Shown here: positions 52,794 to 61,938 of the stretch, in pieces | Numbering within the stretch: the first letter of the stretch is position 1 | How the letters are laid out: every line of letters starts with the position of its first letter | DNA from: Eubacterium sp. | GTDB lineage: Bacteria > Bacillota > Clostridia > Lachnospirales > Lachnospiraceae | DNA length: 64,000 nt | Assembly (NCBI GenBank): GCA_017406925.1 | Contig: JAFQXO010000011.1 | Span: forward strand, 124,001-188,000 | Direction of reading: 5' to 3' | Position numbers and translations under genes: made by a program | Notes under the pieces: model-generated | What the model was told of the DNA's origin: nothing | Seen by the model: only the letters and a program-made list of their open reading frames with translations | The model's database searches: none

Positions 52794-53303
52794 ATGGATG
52801 AAAAAGTAGCTTTAATGGAAACATATTTAAAAGACGTTGAAAACATCGATCCTATCTCTGATGAGGAAAAGGAAGAGTTGATTACTAGACTCATAGATGG
52901 AGATGATGAGGTGGTTGAAGATTTAATGCATTCGACACTATGCCATATTGCGGAACGTGCCGAAGAGTACAAAGATCAAAATGTCCACTTTCTAGATCTC
53001 ATCCAGAGTGCGAATCTAGCTGTCAACGAATCGCTATACGATTTCGATGGCGATCCAAGCACCTTTGATGAGTACGTGGATGATGTTATCACAGAGGCAT
53101 TAGAGAATGCTGTGGAGGAGCAGAGAAAAGCTGATAAGATTAGCCAAAAGTTAGTCGACCAGCTAAATCGTCTAGACGAGACAGTCACAGCTCTCACCGA
53201 GAAGTTAGGAAGACCTCCTGAAATTGATGAGATTGCTGAGGCAATGGAAGTCTCGCAGGACGAGGTTTCAATGCTTCTAAAAACTTCTCTTGATGCCTTA
53301 TAA
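52794..53303 (+). CDS. Degenerate sigma-70-like protein lacking region 4, 169 aa
   Basis: The sequence aligns by eye with primary sigma factors from region 1.2 (YLKDVENIDPISDEEKEEL, about 11-29) through region 2.1-2.2 (VHFLDLIQSANLAVNESLYDFD, the core-RNA-polymerase contact) and region 3 (LNRLDETVTALTEKLGRPPEIDEIAEAMEVS). The -10 melting/recognition part (regions 2.3-2.4) is replaced by acidic residues and lacks the usual Trp/Arg cluster. Region 4 (-35 recognition) is absent. The protein ends cleanly at a terminator, so it does not look like a broken gene. AAGGA precedes the ATG. It could bind core polymerase without promoter DNA, or be a protein partner of a sigma factor; both are inference. 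Confidence 0.72.
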   Translation: MDEKVALMETYLKDVENIDPISDEEKEELITRLIDGDDEVVEDLMHSTLCHIAERAEEYKDQNVHFLDLIQSANLAVNESLYDFDGDPSTFDEYVDDVITEALENAVEEQRKADKISQKLVDQLNRLDETVTALTEKLGRPPEIDEIAEAMEVSQDEVSMLLKTSLDAL

Positions 53304-53307
53304 AACT

Positions 53308-53340
53308 AAAAGCGATTGGGGAAACCCAATCGCTTTTCTT
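53308..53340. terminator. Bidirectional terminator with GAAA loop
   Basis: AAAAGCGATTGGG/CCCAATCGCTTTT stem with a GAAA tetraloop between convergent genes; T runs follow in both directions. Confidence 0.9.
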
Positions 53341-54278
53341 TATATAGTCTCTTTTATCTTCTTGTATATTCCATCGGCATCTAAGCCAAACTCTTTTAGA
53401 AGTTCTAATGCAGGACCCGAGTGTCCATATTCATCGTTAACTCCTATCTTAGTTACTTTCACTGGATCCTTTTCTGCCAGCGCATCACACACTGCACTTC
53501 CAAGACCTCCGATTACCGAGTGTTCCTCTACTGTGAAAACTCTTCCTGTTTTATTGGCGGAAGCCACTACTAAATCTTCATCGAGTGGCTTAATCGTGTG
53601 GATATTGATGACTTCTGCGTCAATTCCTTCCTCTGCCAACTTTTCAGCAGCCTCTAAGGAGTAAGCAACCATCAAGCCTGTGGCAATAATCGTAACATCC
53701 TTGCCCTCTCTCATCACGATGCCCTTGCCCATCTCAAAGTTGTAATTACTCTCATCGTTTATAACAGGCACTGCCAAACGTCCAAATCTTATGTAAACCG
53801 GACCGTTCATCTCATAAGCTGCCTTAACTGCTGCATATGCTTCCACATAGTCGCATGGATTGATAACTGTCATACCTGGTATAGTGCGCATCAGGGCAAG
53901 ATCTTCATTACATTGGTGCGTCGCACCATCTTCTCCTACTGAGATGCCACCGTGTGAAGCACCTATCTTAACATTTAAGTGAGGATAGCCGATGCTATTT
54001 CGAATCTGCTCGAACGCTCTACCTGCTGCAAACATCGCAAATGAACTAGCGAATGGCACCTTGCCACAAGTCGAAAGACCTGCTGCTATACCCATCATAT
54101 CTGCCTCTGCGATTCCACAATCTATATGTCTATCTGGAAACTCTTTTGCGAACTTATCTGATTTCGTGGCTGCCGCCAAATCGGCATCCAATACAACCAC
54201 ATTGTCGTGCTCTTTTGCAAGGTCGATTAAAGCATCGCCATAAGCTTCTCTAGTAGCAATATTCTTTACTTCTGACAT
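53340..54278 (-). CDS. Transketolase, C-terminal (pyrimidine-binding) subunit
   Basis: 312 aa. It corresponds to the second half of transketolase: REAYGDALIDLAKEHDNVVVLDADLAAATK, the pyrimidine-binding Glu in FPDRHIDCGIAEADMMG, and ASHGGISVGEDGATHQ. It forms the split two-gene transketolase common in Clostridia with the upstream subunit, whose gene overlaps by 13 bases. The enzyme interconverts pentose and triose/hexose phosphates using thiamine diphosphate. Confidence 0.92.
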   Translation of the reverse strand: MSEVKNIATREAYGDALIDLAKEHDNVVVLDADLAAATKSDKFAKEFPDRHIDCGIAEADMMGIAAGLSTCGKVPFASSFAMFAAGRAFEQIRNSIGYPHLNVKIGASHGGISVGEDGATHQCNEDLALMRTIPGMTVINPCDYVEAYAAVKAAYEMNGPVYIRFGRLAVPVINDESNYNFEMGKGIVMREGKDVTIIATGLMVAYSLEAAEKLAEEGIDAEVINIHTIKPLDEDLVVASANKTGRVFTVEEHSVIGGLGSAVCDALAEKDPVKVTKIGVNDEYGHSGPALELLKEFGLDADGIYKKIKETI

Positions 54279-55102
54279 AATGCTTCACCTACCTTCTCTA
54301 AATCTTTAAGCGCCTCTTCAGCCTGCTCATCGTTAGGTCCCTTGCCATGCCAACCAACTTGATCTTCCATAAATGAAACGCCTTTACCCTTAGTTGTTGT
54401 CATTACTATTGCCGTAGGCATACCTTTAGTCTCGCGAGCCTCTTTTAAAGCACTTCTTATCTCATCAAAGTTATGGCCATCGATTTCGATAGTATGGAAG
54501 TTGAAGGCCTCAAACTTAGAAGCGATAGGATATGGCGAACAAATTTCTTCGACTGAACCATCAATCTGAAGATTGTTGTTGTCGATGATAAATACGAGAT
54601 TGTCTATTTTGCGGTGTCCGGCGAACATTGCTGCCTCCCAAACTTGACCTTCCTCTATCTCGCCATCTCCGAGCATAGTATATACTCGAAAATCTTTTCC
54701 ATCCATCTGGCCAGCCAATGCCATTCCAACTGCTGCTGAAACGCCCTGTCCGAGAGAGCCTGATGACATATCCACTCCAGGAGTCTTCACCATATCTGGG
54801 TGACCTTGAAGGAATGATGTAGGTTTTCTAAGAGTTAAGAGATCTTCCTTTGGAAAGAATCCTTTCTCTGCGAGCACTGCGTAGAGAGCAGGTGCTACGT
54901 GACCCTTTGAAAGAACGAATCTATCGCGATCCGGATCATCAGCTACATTTGGGTTGACATTCATCTCTTCAAAGTAGAGAAATGTCATCATGTCTGTCGC
55001 CGAAAGTGATCCGCCTGGGTGTCCAGACTTCGCCGCATGAACTTCTTCCACGATGCTCTTACGAACTTCATTGGCAATCTTTTGAAGTTGCAAATTTTCC
55101 AT
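54266..55102 (-). CDS. Transketolase, N-terminal (TPP/Mg-binding) subunit
   Basis: 278 aa. The thiamine diphosphate motif is GDGEIEEGQVWEAAMFAGHRKIDNL with the metal-binding continuation IIDNNNLQ; the substrate His is in AKSGHPGGSLS. It pairs with the following subunit gene (13-base overlap). It is 26 bases downstream of the giant TPR/P-loop gene in the recR operon. Confidence 0.93.
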   Translation of the reverse strand: MENLQLQKIANEVRKSIVEEVHAAKSGHPGGSLSATDMMTFLYFEEMNVNPNVADDPDRDRFVLSKGHVAPALYAVLAEKGFFPKEDLLTLRKPTSFLQGHPDMVKTPGVDMSSGSLGQGVSAAVGMALAGQMDGKDFRVYTMLGDGEIEEGQVWEAAMFAGHRKIDNLVFIIDNNNLQIDGSVEEICSPYPIASKFEAFNFHTIEIDGHNFDEIRSALKEARETKGMPTAIVMTTTKGKGVSFMEDQVGWHGKGPNDEQAEEALKDLEKVGEALCQK

Positions 55103-55128
55103 TACGATTTTTCCTCTCTTTTCAACAT

Positions 55129-58100
55129 CTATTTGATGTCGAAGAATTTTTCCTCTAACAAAGTTTCTTCTCCATCTTTCTTATGGGAGAATAATTTTTT
55201 GTGTTTCTTCTCTGCTTTTTCAATAGCCTTATCTATAATTTCTTCCACTTCGCCCTTGCCCATCTGCTTGGTTGAGCCAAAGTGGTCATCAATTGCTCTG
55301 TGAACAGCTAGGTTTGCCATCTCGTCGATATAGTAACCTCTGCTCTCAGCATATTCATTGGCGTAAGCCACCCATTCTTTGATGTCGTAAGCCTTTACAT
55401 GAATCTGTGTTGCGAAGACATCTTTCATTCGTGGAATGTCGTCGAACTTCTTCTCCATCTCATCTTGAACTGCCTCAAACATTATAATCATATCGTCGGT
55501 GTCAGTCTCGATGCCATTCATTATCTGCTCAATCATATCGTCAGAAAGATTCTGCGCATGTTCTACCACGAGGTCATTACCTCGCAACTTTTCAATGACG
55601 TTCATAAATTCTTTCTTGTTTAGAGCCTCGGCATCTATCTTAGCAACCTTTCGGTGTGCACGGCCACGACGCTTGTTGACTATCTTGACAATCTCAAGTG
55701 CTAACGTGGTCTTACCCATGTGCTCTTTTCCGAGCACAAAGACTGTGCTATTCTTTGAAGTTCCATCTGACTTAAAGTTGATTGTCATATCGGCGATAAC
55801 CTGGTTTATGGACTCCTCGAGTCCTTCCACGTTCAAGTAATTTTTAAATACTGTGGACTCTTCCTCGTCCAATGCCAACTGGACTTTTCCAGTATGTTCT
55901 TTCTCATCTGGAGAAGAATTTTCTGGTTCATCAACTTCTACTAAATTTTTATTATCATCTTCCTCGAAGAGATTTATTTCTTTTTCCTCTTCTTCCTCGT
56001 CCATCACTATCTGATCTGCGAGAGAAGTATTAGGATCGAGAACAGCCTCGAAATCGTCAGTGTCACCTTTTACATGTTTTGGTTCTTCCTCTGACTTTTC
56101 TTCTGGCTCTTCTTCCTGAATTTCCTCTGGCTCTTCCTCTTCAGATTCCTCGGTTAATCCTTCTTGTTCTTCTGCATCTCTTTGAAGGTCATCCTCTTCC
56201 TCATCTTCAAGTTCTTCTGGTTCTTCAATTATTTCTTCTAACTCTTCTACTTCTTCAACTGGAGTATCTTGAATTTCTTCTATTTCCTCAACTGGAACTT
56301 CTTCTGTGTGAGTTTCTTCGACCTCATCTATTTCCTGTGTATCCATCGCTGCGTCGAGTTCACCTTTTTCTGGCATTATTATTGTAGGGGCATTCTCTGC
56401 ATCGGTTGCATCAACTTCCCCTTCCAGTTTCTCATCTATTTCTTCAACTTCTTCTACGATGTCTTCAAAATCATAGTCGTCTTCTAACTCTTCTTCCTCT
56501 TCATCGTATTCATCGTCTTTATCATCAATTAGTTTTACGCTCTTCTCACGTATCACTTCAAAAATAGTTTCTGACTCTTCCTTGATATGTGGCTCACGGA
56601 TTTCCTCTTCAACTTCTTCCTGAGTTTCTTCTGCTGCCTCTTCCACTGGAGTATCTTCTGTAGTTGTCGCTTGAACATCCTGTGGAATCTCTTCTTTTGC
56701 TTCCTCTGTCTCAGGCACTACTATTTCTTTCATGCCTTCTGCCTCGACAGTATCGTTTTGGGTATCTTCATCTAAGATTTCTTCCATCAGTTCACCTTGA
56801 AGTGCTGCAACTACTGCTGGAATCTCGCCTGTCTTTGTGATTTCAACTTCTGGTTCTTCTGCTGGCTCACTAGTTGCTATTTCTACTTCATTGCTAGTCG
56901 TAACTTCCTCGATTGGTTCAACTTTTTCATTGCCTTCAGGCACAGTTGCCACTTCTTCATTGTCTTCAGACACAGTTGCAACCTCTTGGAGTTCTGCTTC
57001 TTCAGGCTCCACTGCTTCCTCATACTGGATTTCAGGAAGACTTGTAGTGTCGATTGGAACAACTTCACCATCTTCGTCCTTCAATTCCATAGAAGGTCCT
57101 TCATTCTTGGCCGCCTGCTCTATCTCAGCAAGATCAAGTTCCTGTGTGGCAAATGGGTCTTCATCAGCAACTGGCTTCACAGTAACTGAAGGTTCATCTG
57201 CTTTAGGACGCTTAAAGAAGTGCTTCATCTTCGAAGCAATATCAGATTCTTTAACCTTCTTGATAGGTTCGTCGTCTGAAAAATCAATTTGCGCTCCAGT
57301 TTCTTCCATCTCTTGAAGTGGTGGTTCTATCTCCTGAAGTGGTGGCTCAATCTCTGTTCTGAGAGGCTCCACTTCCTCATCGTCATAGTTTTCTAAAGGC
57401 TCATCAAATATCTCATCTGACACTGGCTCATCAGAAGTCTCTTCAATCTCAGGCTCTCCATAAGTCTCTTCAACTTCTAGCTCTTCCTTAGGCTCAACTT
57501 CAAAGTCCTCAGGAGTGCTGCTATCTTCGTCAGAATCTACATCAAAGATATTCTCATCCTTTGGATGTTCTTTCTTAGGTTTTTCAATCTCATCTTCGTT
57601 TCTGTAAACATCAGGGATAGTCATAGTGTCGTACATCTCTGATGGCTTCTGGTCTTCCTCTATTACATTGACCGCACGGTCAACTGTGTCGGCCTTCAAA
57701 ACACCCTTATCGCGCAGACTTTGGAGAAGATTCTCCACATCTTCTACGCTATTAATTTCAGGCTCTTCTTCTGGTTCAACATCATCAGGCATAACAAACA
57801 TTGGCTCTTTCTTTTCGGCCTCACGCTTCTCCTGTGCCCAGAGGATTCCATTGTTAGGACGTGTGAACTTCGAATCAAATACAGGACCACTGTCCACGAA
57901 ACTTGGTGTCTCAACTTCTGGCTCCGTCGTTGTCTCTGGAGTTTCCGGTTCATCATAAACGATGCCTGATGGCTCGCCAATGATACTATCTGGTTGTTGA
58001 ATAAGTTCCACATCACCCTGGTGTGTTCTATTAGAAATAGGCTCCTGATCGCCTAGTCTGTTATAAAGGTCATCTACTTGAGGTTCCAAGTCATCTATAG

Positions 58101-58938
58101 ACTGAATCTGCGCTTCTTCAATCTGAGCCTTAGCCATATCAGCTTCTGCTCTAGCTCTCTCAGCCTCTTCGCGAGCTTTTTCGGCTTCCATTCTAGCCTT
58201 CTCCGCTTCTTCGCGTGCCTGTCGCATAAACTCTGCTGCCTTCGCCTGACGCTCACGCTCTGCCTCGGCTTCTTCCTCGGCCTTTCTTCTAGCTTCTGCC
58301 TCTTCACGCGCTTTCTCCTCATCGCGCTTGATGCTATCATCTAGCAACTGCTGCTGTGTAGCATTCAATGGCTGGATCTTCTGTCTGAGTTCCATAACTT
58401 TGGCGATGTAATCGCCATCTGGGAACCAGAGCGAAAGCTCATCACAAATCTCGATACACTTGTCATTGTCACCATTTTCGTAATAGAGTTTCGCAAGTTC
58501 GTACGCCCAGCGCTCCTCCATATCAATATCCATATATTCCTGAAGAATGTCTATGAGTTCGCCTCTTGAACGGTTGCGAGCTCTAGCCATCTCATATCTC
58601 AATACATATCTGGCCGTATCCTTTGGAGCCATCTCCAAGAAATCTTCGTAAAACTGATCCGCGTCCTCGAATTCACCTGTTCTGAGTGAGAGAATACAAA
58701 GTCTGAAAGCAATCTTTCTACCAGCGCCTGTTCTAGAATAAGCTTCCATCAAAATATCTTTTGCGTCAGCAAAATCATTGATGTTCTCATAGCACTGAGA
58801 AAGAAGTTCGAGCAATTTCTTGTCCTTAACCCTGCGCACATCAATATCGTCAGCCACATTGGCTGCACGCTCGTAATCTCCCTCGTTCATAGCGAGTTTG
58901 AAATCTTTAATTAGCTGTTGATGATCCAAACGGTCCAT
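55129..58938 (-). CDS. Giant TPR / coiled-coil / acidic / P-loop protein, 1269 aa
   Basis: Residues about 1-195 are TPR-like helical repeats (YERAANVADDID, NINDFADAKDILMEAY, LAKLYYENGDNDKCIEI). Residues about 210-275 form a charged coiled coil (EEAEKARMEAEKAREEAER). Residues about 280-1030 are a very acidic, low-complexity region dominated by Glu, Asp, Val and Pro. The last 220 residues form a P-loop domain with Walker A VLGKEHMGKTTLALEI (about 1065) and a conserved FDDIPRMKDVFATQIHVKAYD, resembling CbxX/SpoVK-like AAA tails. No signal peptide or membrane helix, so cytoplasmic. GAGAGGT precedes the ATG. It sits between recR and transketolase. I do not recognise a named family. Confidence 0.7.
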   Translation of the reverse strand: MDRLDHQQLIKDFKLAMNEGDYERAANVADDIDVRRVKDKKLLELLSQCYENINDFADAKDILMEAYSRTGAGRKIAFRLCILSLRTGEFEDADQFYEDFLEMAPKDTARYVLRYEMARARNRSRGELIDILQEYMDIDMEERWAYELAKLYYENGDNDKCIEICDELSLWFPDGDYIAKVMELRQKIQPLNATQQQLLDDSIKRDEEKAREEAEARRKAEEEAEAERERQAKAAEFMRQAREEAEKARMEAEKAREEAERARAEADMAKAQIEEAQIQSIDDLEPQVDDLYNRLGDQEPISNRTHQGDVELIQQPDSIIGEPSGIVYDEPETPETTTEPEVETPSFVDSGPVFDSKFTRPNNGILWAQEKREAEKKEPMFVMPDDVEPEEEPEINSVEDVENLLQSLRDKGVLKADTVDRAVNVIEEDQKPSEMYDTMTIPDVYRNEDEIEKPKKEHPKDENIFDVDSDEDSSTPEDFEVEPKEELEVEETYGEPEIEETSDEPVSDEIFDEPLENYDDEEVEPLRTEIEPPLQEIEPPLQEMEETGAQIDFSDDEPIKKVKESDIASKMKHFFKRPKADEPSVTVKPVADEDPFATQELDLAEIEQAAKNEGPSMELKDEDGEVVPIDTTSLPEIQYEEAVEPEEAELQEVATVSEDNEEVATVPEGNEKVEPIEEVTTSNEVEIATSEPAEEPEVEITKTGEIPAVVAALQGELMEEILDEDTQNDTVEAEGMKEIVVPETEEAKEEIPQDVQATTTEDTPVEEAAEETQEEVEEEIREPHIKEESETIFEVIREKSVKLIDDKDDEYDEEEEELEDDYDFEDIVEEVEEIDEKLEGEVDATDAENAPTIIMPEKGELDAAMDTQEIDEVEETHTEEVPVEEIEEIQDTPVEEVEELEEIIEEPEELEDEEEDDLQRDAEEQEGLTEESEEEEPEEIQEEEPEEKSEEEPKHVKGDTDDFEAVLDPNTSLADQIVMDEEEEEKEINLFEEDDNKNLVEVDEPENSSPDEKEHTGKVQLALDEEESTVFKNYLNVEGLEESINQVIADMTINFKSDGTSKNSTVFVLGKEHMGKTTLALEIVKIVNKRRGRAHRKVAKIDAEALNKKEFMNVIEKLRGNDLVVEHAQNLSDDMIEQIMNGIETDTDDMIIMFEAVQDEMEKKFDDIPRMKDVFATQIHVKAYDIKEWVAYANEYAESRGYYIDEMANLAVHRAIDDHFGSTKQMGKGEVEEIIDKAIEKAEKKHKKLFSHKKDGEETLLEEKFFDIK

Positions 58939-58951
58939 TTATAACCTCTCA

Positions 58952-59548
58952 TTAAATAGTTACTCTGCCCTGAAGGGCTCTTAATAGTGTTACATTGTCT
59001 ATGCATTCCAAGTCTCCGCCTACTGGCACTCCGCTAGCGATTCTGGAAACCTTGATGCCCAAAGGTTTGACAACTTTTGATATGTACATCGCTGTCGCCT
59101 CACCTTCCACGCTCGAGTTGGTTGCGATGATGACTTCGTCAATGTCATCTTTAAGCCTCTCGAACAATTCTTTTAGTTTGATATCGTTCTGTCCTATACC
59201 TGCCATTGGATTGATGGCACCATGTAAGACGTGATAAACACCATTGTACTCACCCACGCTCTCATACGCCGCCATATCCTTTGTGGTTTCAACCACCATA
59301 ATCGTCTTTTGATCACGGCTGTCACTCGCACAAATAGGACATAGTTCAGCATCTGTCAAAGTCTGACAGCGCTTGCAGTACTTCACATTGTTTTTGGCGT
59401 CCACTAGAGCGTTTGCCAATTCCTTTACCTCATCTTGAGGCATATCTAAAATGTGGAAAGCTAATCTACCTGCAGTCTTCGAGCCTATGCCCGGAAGATT
59501 AGACAGTTCTTCTATTAACTTGTTGATATATCCACTGTATAAATCCAA
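58952..59548 (-). CDS. recR: Recombination mediator RecR
   Basis: 198 aa. Helix-hairpin-helix LSNLPGIGSKTAGRLAFHIL, the four-Cys zinc motif CKRCQTLTDAELCPIC and Toprim domain GVYHVLHGAINPMAGIG are all present. With RecF/RecO it loads RecA at gaps. It follows ybaB by 14 bases, the usual Bacillota order dnaX-ybaB-recR. Confidence 0.96.
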   Translation of the reverse strand: MDLYSGYINKLIEELSNLPGIGSKTAGRLAFHILDMPQDEVKELANALVDAKNNVKYCKRCQTLTDAELCPICASDSRDQKTIMVVETTKDMAAYESVGEYNGVYHVLHGAINPMAGIGQNDIKLKELFERLKDDIDEVIIATNSSVEGEATAMYISKVVKPLGIKVSRIASGVPVGGDLECIDNVTLLRALQGRVTI

Positions 59549-59562
59549 CTAATTATCTCCTC

Positions 59563-59907
59563 TTAGAAAAGACCGTTCACGCCTCCTGTGATGGCCGACA
59601 TCTTTTCACTGGAATCCTCTTCCATCTTTCTGATGGCTTCATTGACTGCTGCCATCACGAGATCCTCAAGCGTCTCCACATCCTCTGGATCCACTGCTTC
59701 AGGATCAATATGAATCTTCTTGATTTCCTTCTGACCCGAAATAGTCACCTCAACCATTCCACCGCCAGCTGTTGCTGTATATTCTGCATCTTCAAGCTCT
59801 GCCTGTGTCTCTTTCATCTGTTTCTGCATCTGCTGAGCCTGCTTCATAAGTTTTCCCATATTAGGTGGCATACCGCCTCCGCCTGGAAATCCGCCTTTCT
59901 TACCCAT
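59563..59907 (-). CDS. YbaB/EbfC-family nucleoid-associated protein
   Basis: 114 aa with a glycine/methionine-rich start (GGFPGGGGMPPNMGKLM), the helical dimer arm (QAQQMQKQMKETQAELED) and a VEVTISGQKEIKKIHIDPE strand region. The family binds DNA as a dimer. Start abuts the dnaX stop. Confidence 0.93.
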   Translation of the reverse strand: MGKKGGFPGGGGMPPNMGKLMKQAQQMQKQMKETQAELEDAEYTATAGGGMVEVTISGQKEIKKIHIDPEAVDPEDVETLEDLVMAAVNEAIRKMEEDSSEKMSAITGGVNGLF

Positions 59908-61488
59908 TTAGAAATCCTCCTCTTCTATGTCCATCTTGACTTTCTTTTTTACTTCTTGGTAATAGTCCTCAAATCTATTCGTGGCTTCGAGTTCTTTCAT
60001 CTCGATTTCAACTTCCTTGTTAGTCTCTTCGCCAATGATGCGCTTAAACATCTCAATAGTTTCTCTGTTGTTGCACAATGAATATCCCACATCACCCTGA
60101 GGGAAAATGATTAGCAATTTCTCACCTTCCACTGCAAATCTCACATTGTTAAAGGCCATTTTTATTTTAGGTGGCACCACTCTCAATATTTTTTGAAAGT
60201 TATCTACCACATGCTGTACATCTTCAGGTACTGCCTTTTCGTACTTTGGCTTGGCAGGTTGCTCTACTGGCTTATTCTCAGTTGGAGCTTGCTGGGAAGT
60301 CTTCTGTGTTGGCTGCTTCACTGCCATAACATTGCCTTCGGCAACGGCCTTCTCAAGTTGCTCTAATCTATTGATAACAGAAGCATCATCCTTCTGCATA
60401 GTAGGCTTAGTCATTTTGATGAGAGCAATCTCAATGAGAACTCTCTTCTGTGACGAATATCTAATCTGCGCTGATAACTCTGACAAGATACGGATGTATC
60501 TCATAATAACCGGAGTCTCAACCATCTCCGCCTCGGCCTTCAATGCATCAAGATGTTCCTTCGACATATCGATAATGTTCTCTGCGTTGTCAGAACTCTT
60601 CAGAAGCATAAGATTTCTCAAATACCAGATAAAGTCATTTACAAACTGACCGAGTTCTCTTCCCTGCATAACAATCTCGTCCAAGATTTGCATAGCACCT
60701 ACGACATCTCCATCGACCACACTTCTAGTGAGACGACTGAAGACTTCATTATCAACGGCACCTAGCACCTCTAGAACTTTTTCATAAGTGAGAGCTTCGC
60801 CCATATAGAATGCGATGCATTGGTCAAGCAAACTCAACGCAACACGCATTGAACCATCTGCTGCCTTCGCAATGTACTCTATCGCTCTAGGCTCCACTTC
60901 AACTTTTTCTTCTTCCATCAATTCGGAAAGTCTTGCCACGATAGTCTCAATAGATATACGCTTGAAATCATATCTCTGACATCTAGATAAGATAGTTATA
61001 GGAATCTTATGTGGCTCAGTTGTGGCGAGTATAAAAATAACATATGCTGGTGGTTCCTCCAATGTCTTCAACAATGCGTTGAAGGCACCGATGGATAGCA
61101 TATGCACCTCGTCGATAATATATACTGTATAGCGTCCCACTGATGGGGCGTATTGTATTTCATCTCTAATCTGTCTGATGTTTTCTACGCCGTTGTTAGA
61201 TGCTGCATCTATCTCAACGACGTTCATCGCACTTCCACTCTCGATTGCTTCGCAAGTGGAACAATCCATACATGGACTTCCGTCCTTTGCACTTTCGCAG
61301 TTAACTGCCTTAGCGAAAATCTTCGCTACACTTGTTTTTCCTGTTCCCCTTGTACCACAAAAAAGATACGCATGTCCTATGCGCTCTGCCGTTATTTGAT
61401 TTTTCAATGTCTGTACGATGTGATCCTGACCCTTAACTTCGTCAAATGTCTTAGGTCTGAACTTTCTGTACAAAGCAGTGTACGACAT
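59908..61488 (-). CDS. dnaX: DNA polymerase III subunit gamma/tau
   Basis: 526 aa clamp-loader ATPase. Walker A GTRGTGKTS at about 45-53, four Cys zinc site (CESAKDGSPCMDCSTC), Walker B IIDEVHMLS and sensor LATTEPHKI are present. The tau-like tail beyond about 370 is short (about 150 residues). No obvious slippery A-run for programmed frameshifting to gamma was seen. GGAAGGAATC precedes the ATG. It lies after the SRP RNA gene, as in Bacillus. Confidence 0.95.
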   Translation of the reverse strand: MSYTALYRKFRPKTFDEVKGQDHIVQTLKNQITAERIGHAYLFCGTRGTGKTSVAKIFAKAVNCESAKDGSPCMDCSTCEAIESGSAMNVVEIDAASNNGVENIRQIRDEIQYAPSVGRYTVYIIDEVHMLSIGAFNALLKTLEEPPAYVIFILATTEPHKIPITILSRCQRYDFKRISIETIVARLSELMEEEKVEVEPRAIEYIAKAADGSMRVALSLLDQCIAFYMGEALTYEKVLEVLGAVDNEVFSRLTRSVVDGDVVGAMQILDEIVMQGRELGQFVNDFIWYLRNLMLLKSSDNAENIIDMSKEHLDALKAEAEMVETPVIMRYIRILSELSAQIRYSSQKRVLIEIALIKMTKPTMQKDDASVINRLEQLEKAVAEGNVMAVKQPTQKTSQQAPTENKPVEQPAKPKYEKAVPEDVQHVVDNFQKILRVVPPKIKMAFNNVRFAVEGEKLLIIFPQGDVGYSLCNNRETIEMFKRIIGEETNKEVEIEMKELEATNRFEDYYQEVKKKVKMDIEEEDF

Positions 61489-61578
61489 AATAGATTCCTT
61501 CCTCGCAAACGGTAAAAATCGCTTAAAATAGTACGATTAAACCTTTGGATTTATTATACAATATGCACTATTAAAATT

Positions 61579-61629
61579 AAAGAGGTAAACCCTCGAAAAT
61601 GTCGATATTTTCAGTAGTTTTACCTCTTT
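61579..61629 (-). other. Long stem-loop between SRP RNA and dnaX
   Basis: AAAGAGGTAAA(A)C (61617-61629 on the minus strand) pairs with GTTTACCTCTTT (61579-61590) with one bulge. Inside, GAAAAT and ATTTTC also pair. It ends in a T-rich stretch, so it may be a second terminator for the SRP RNA or a dnaX leader element. Confidence 0.6.
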
Positions 61630-61635
61630 TTGGCA

Positions 61636-61903
61636 TAAAAAAATCGCGCGATTTGCTTTGTTGATTTTTCATAGGCGTTACCTCTACAGCCAACTCGGTT
61701 TAGGCACCCTTATGTCACTCAAAGTATTCTGCTTAGTGCTGCTCCATTCCTGGCCTGACACGGTTCACAGGGCTCTGATGCATAAGACCCAAACGTCAAC
61801 ATCGCTTATAAAGGGCAGCCCTACAATAAATCCCCGAGGCAAATCATCACCCCTGCTAAAGCGGATTGCAGGAAAAGGGTTCCGCTAACTCCCCGGCTGC
61901 GCG
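61636..61903 (-). ncRNA. ffs: Signal recognition particle RNA, large Bacillus type with Alu domain
   Basis: On the minus strand the Ffh-binding domain IV reads GTCAGGCCAGGAATGGAGCAGCA (about 61727-61749), matching the universal GTCAGG...GGAA...AGCAGC pattern. The 5' part (about 61861-61900) contains GCCGGGGAGTTAGCGGAACCC, consistent with the Alu domain of long Gram-positive SRP RNAs of about 270 nt. An extended -10 (TGATATAAC, about 61908-61916) lies just upstream. The 3' end carries AAATCGCGCGATTTTTTT, a terminator (61636-61654). Location between tadA and dnaX is the same as scr in Bacillus subtilis. End positions are approximate. Confidence 0.92.
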
Positions 61904-61938
61904 AAAGGTTATATCAAATTTTACAGGTGTTTAGTATA

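Noticed and set aside
53340..55102. Broken transketolase gene
   Set aside because: Two half-length frames with a 13-base overlap and good starts are the normal split transketolase layout, not a frameshift.
61658..61888. 76-codon plus-strand frame between dnaX and tadA
   Set aside because: It lies entirely antisense to the SRP RNA, whose conserved domain IV explains the sequence.
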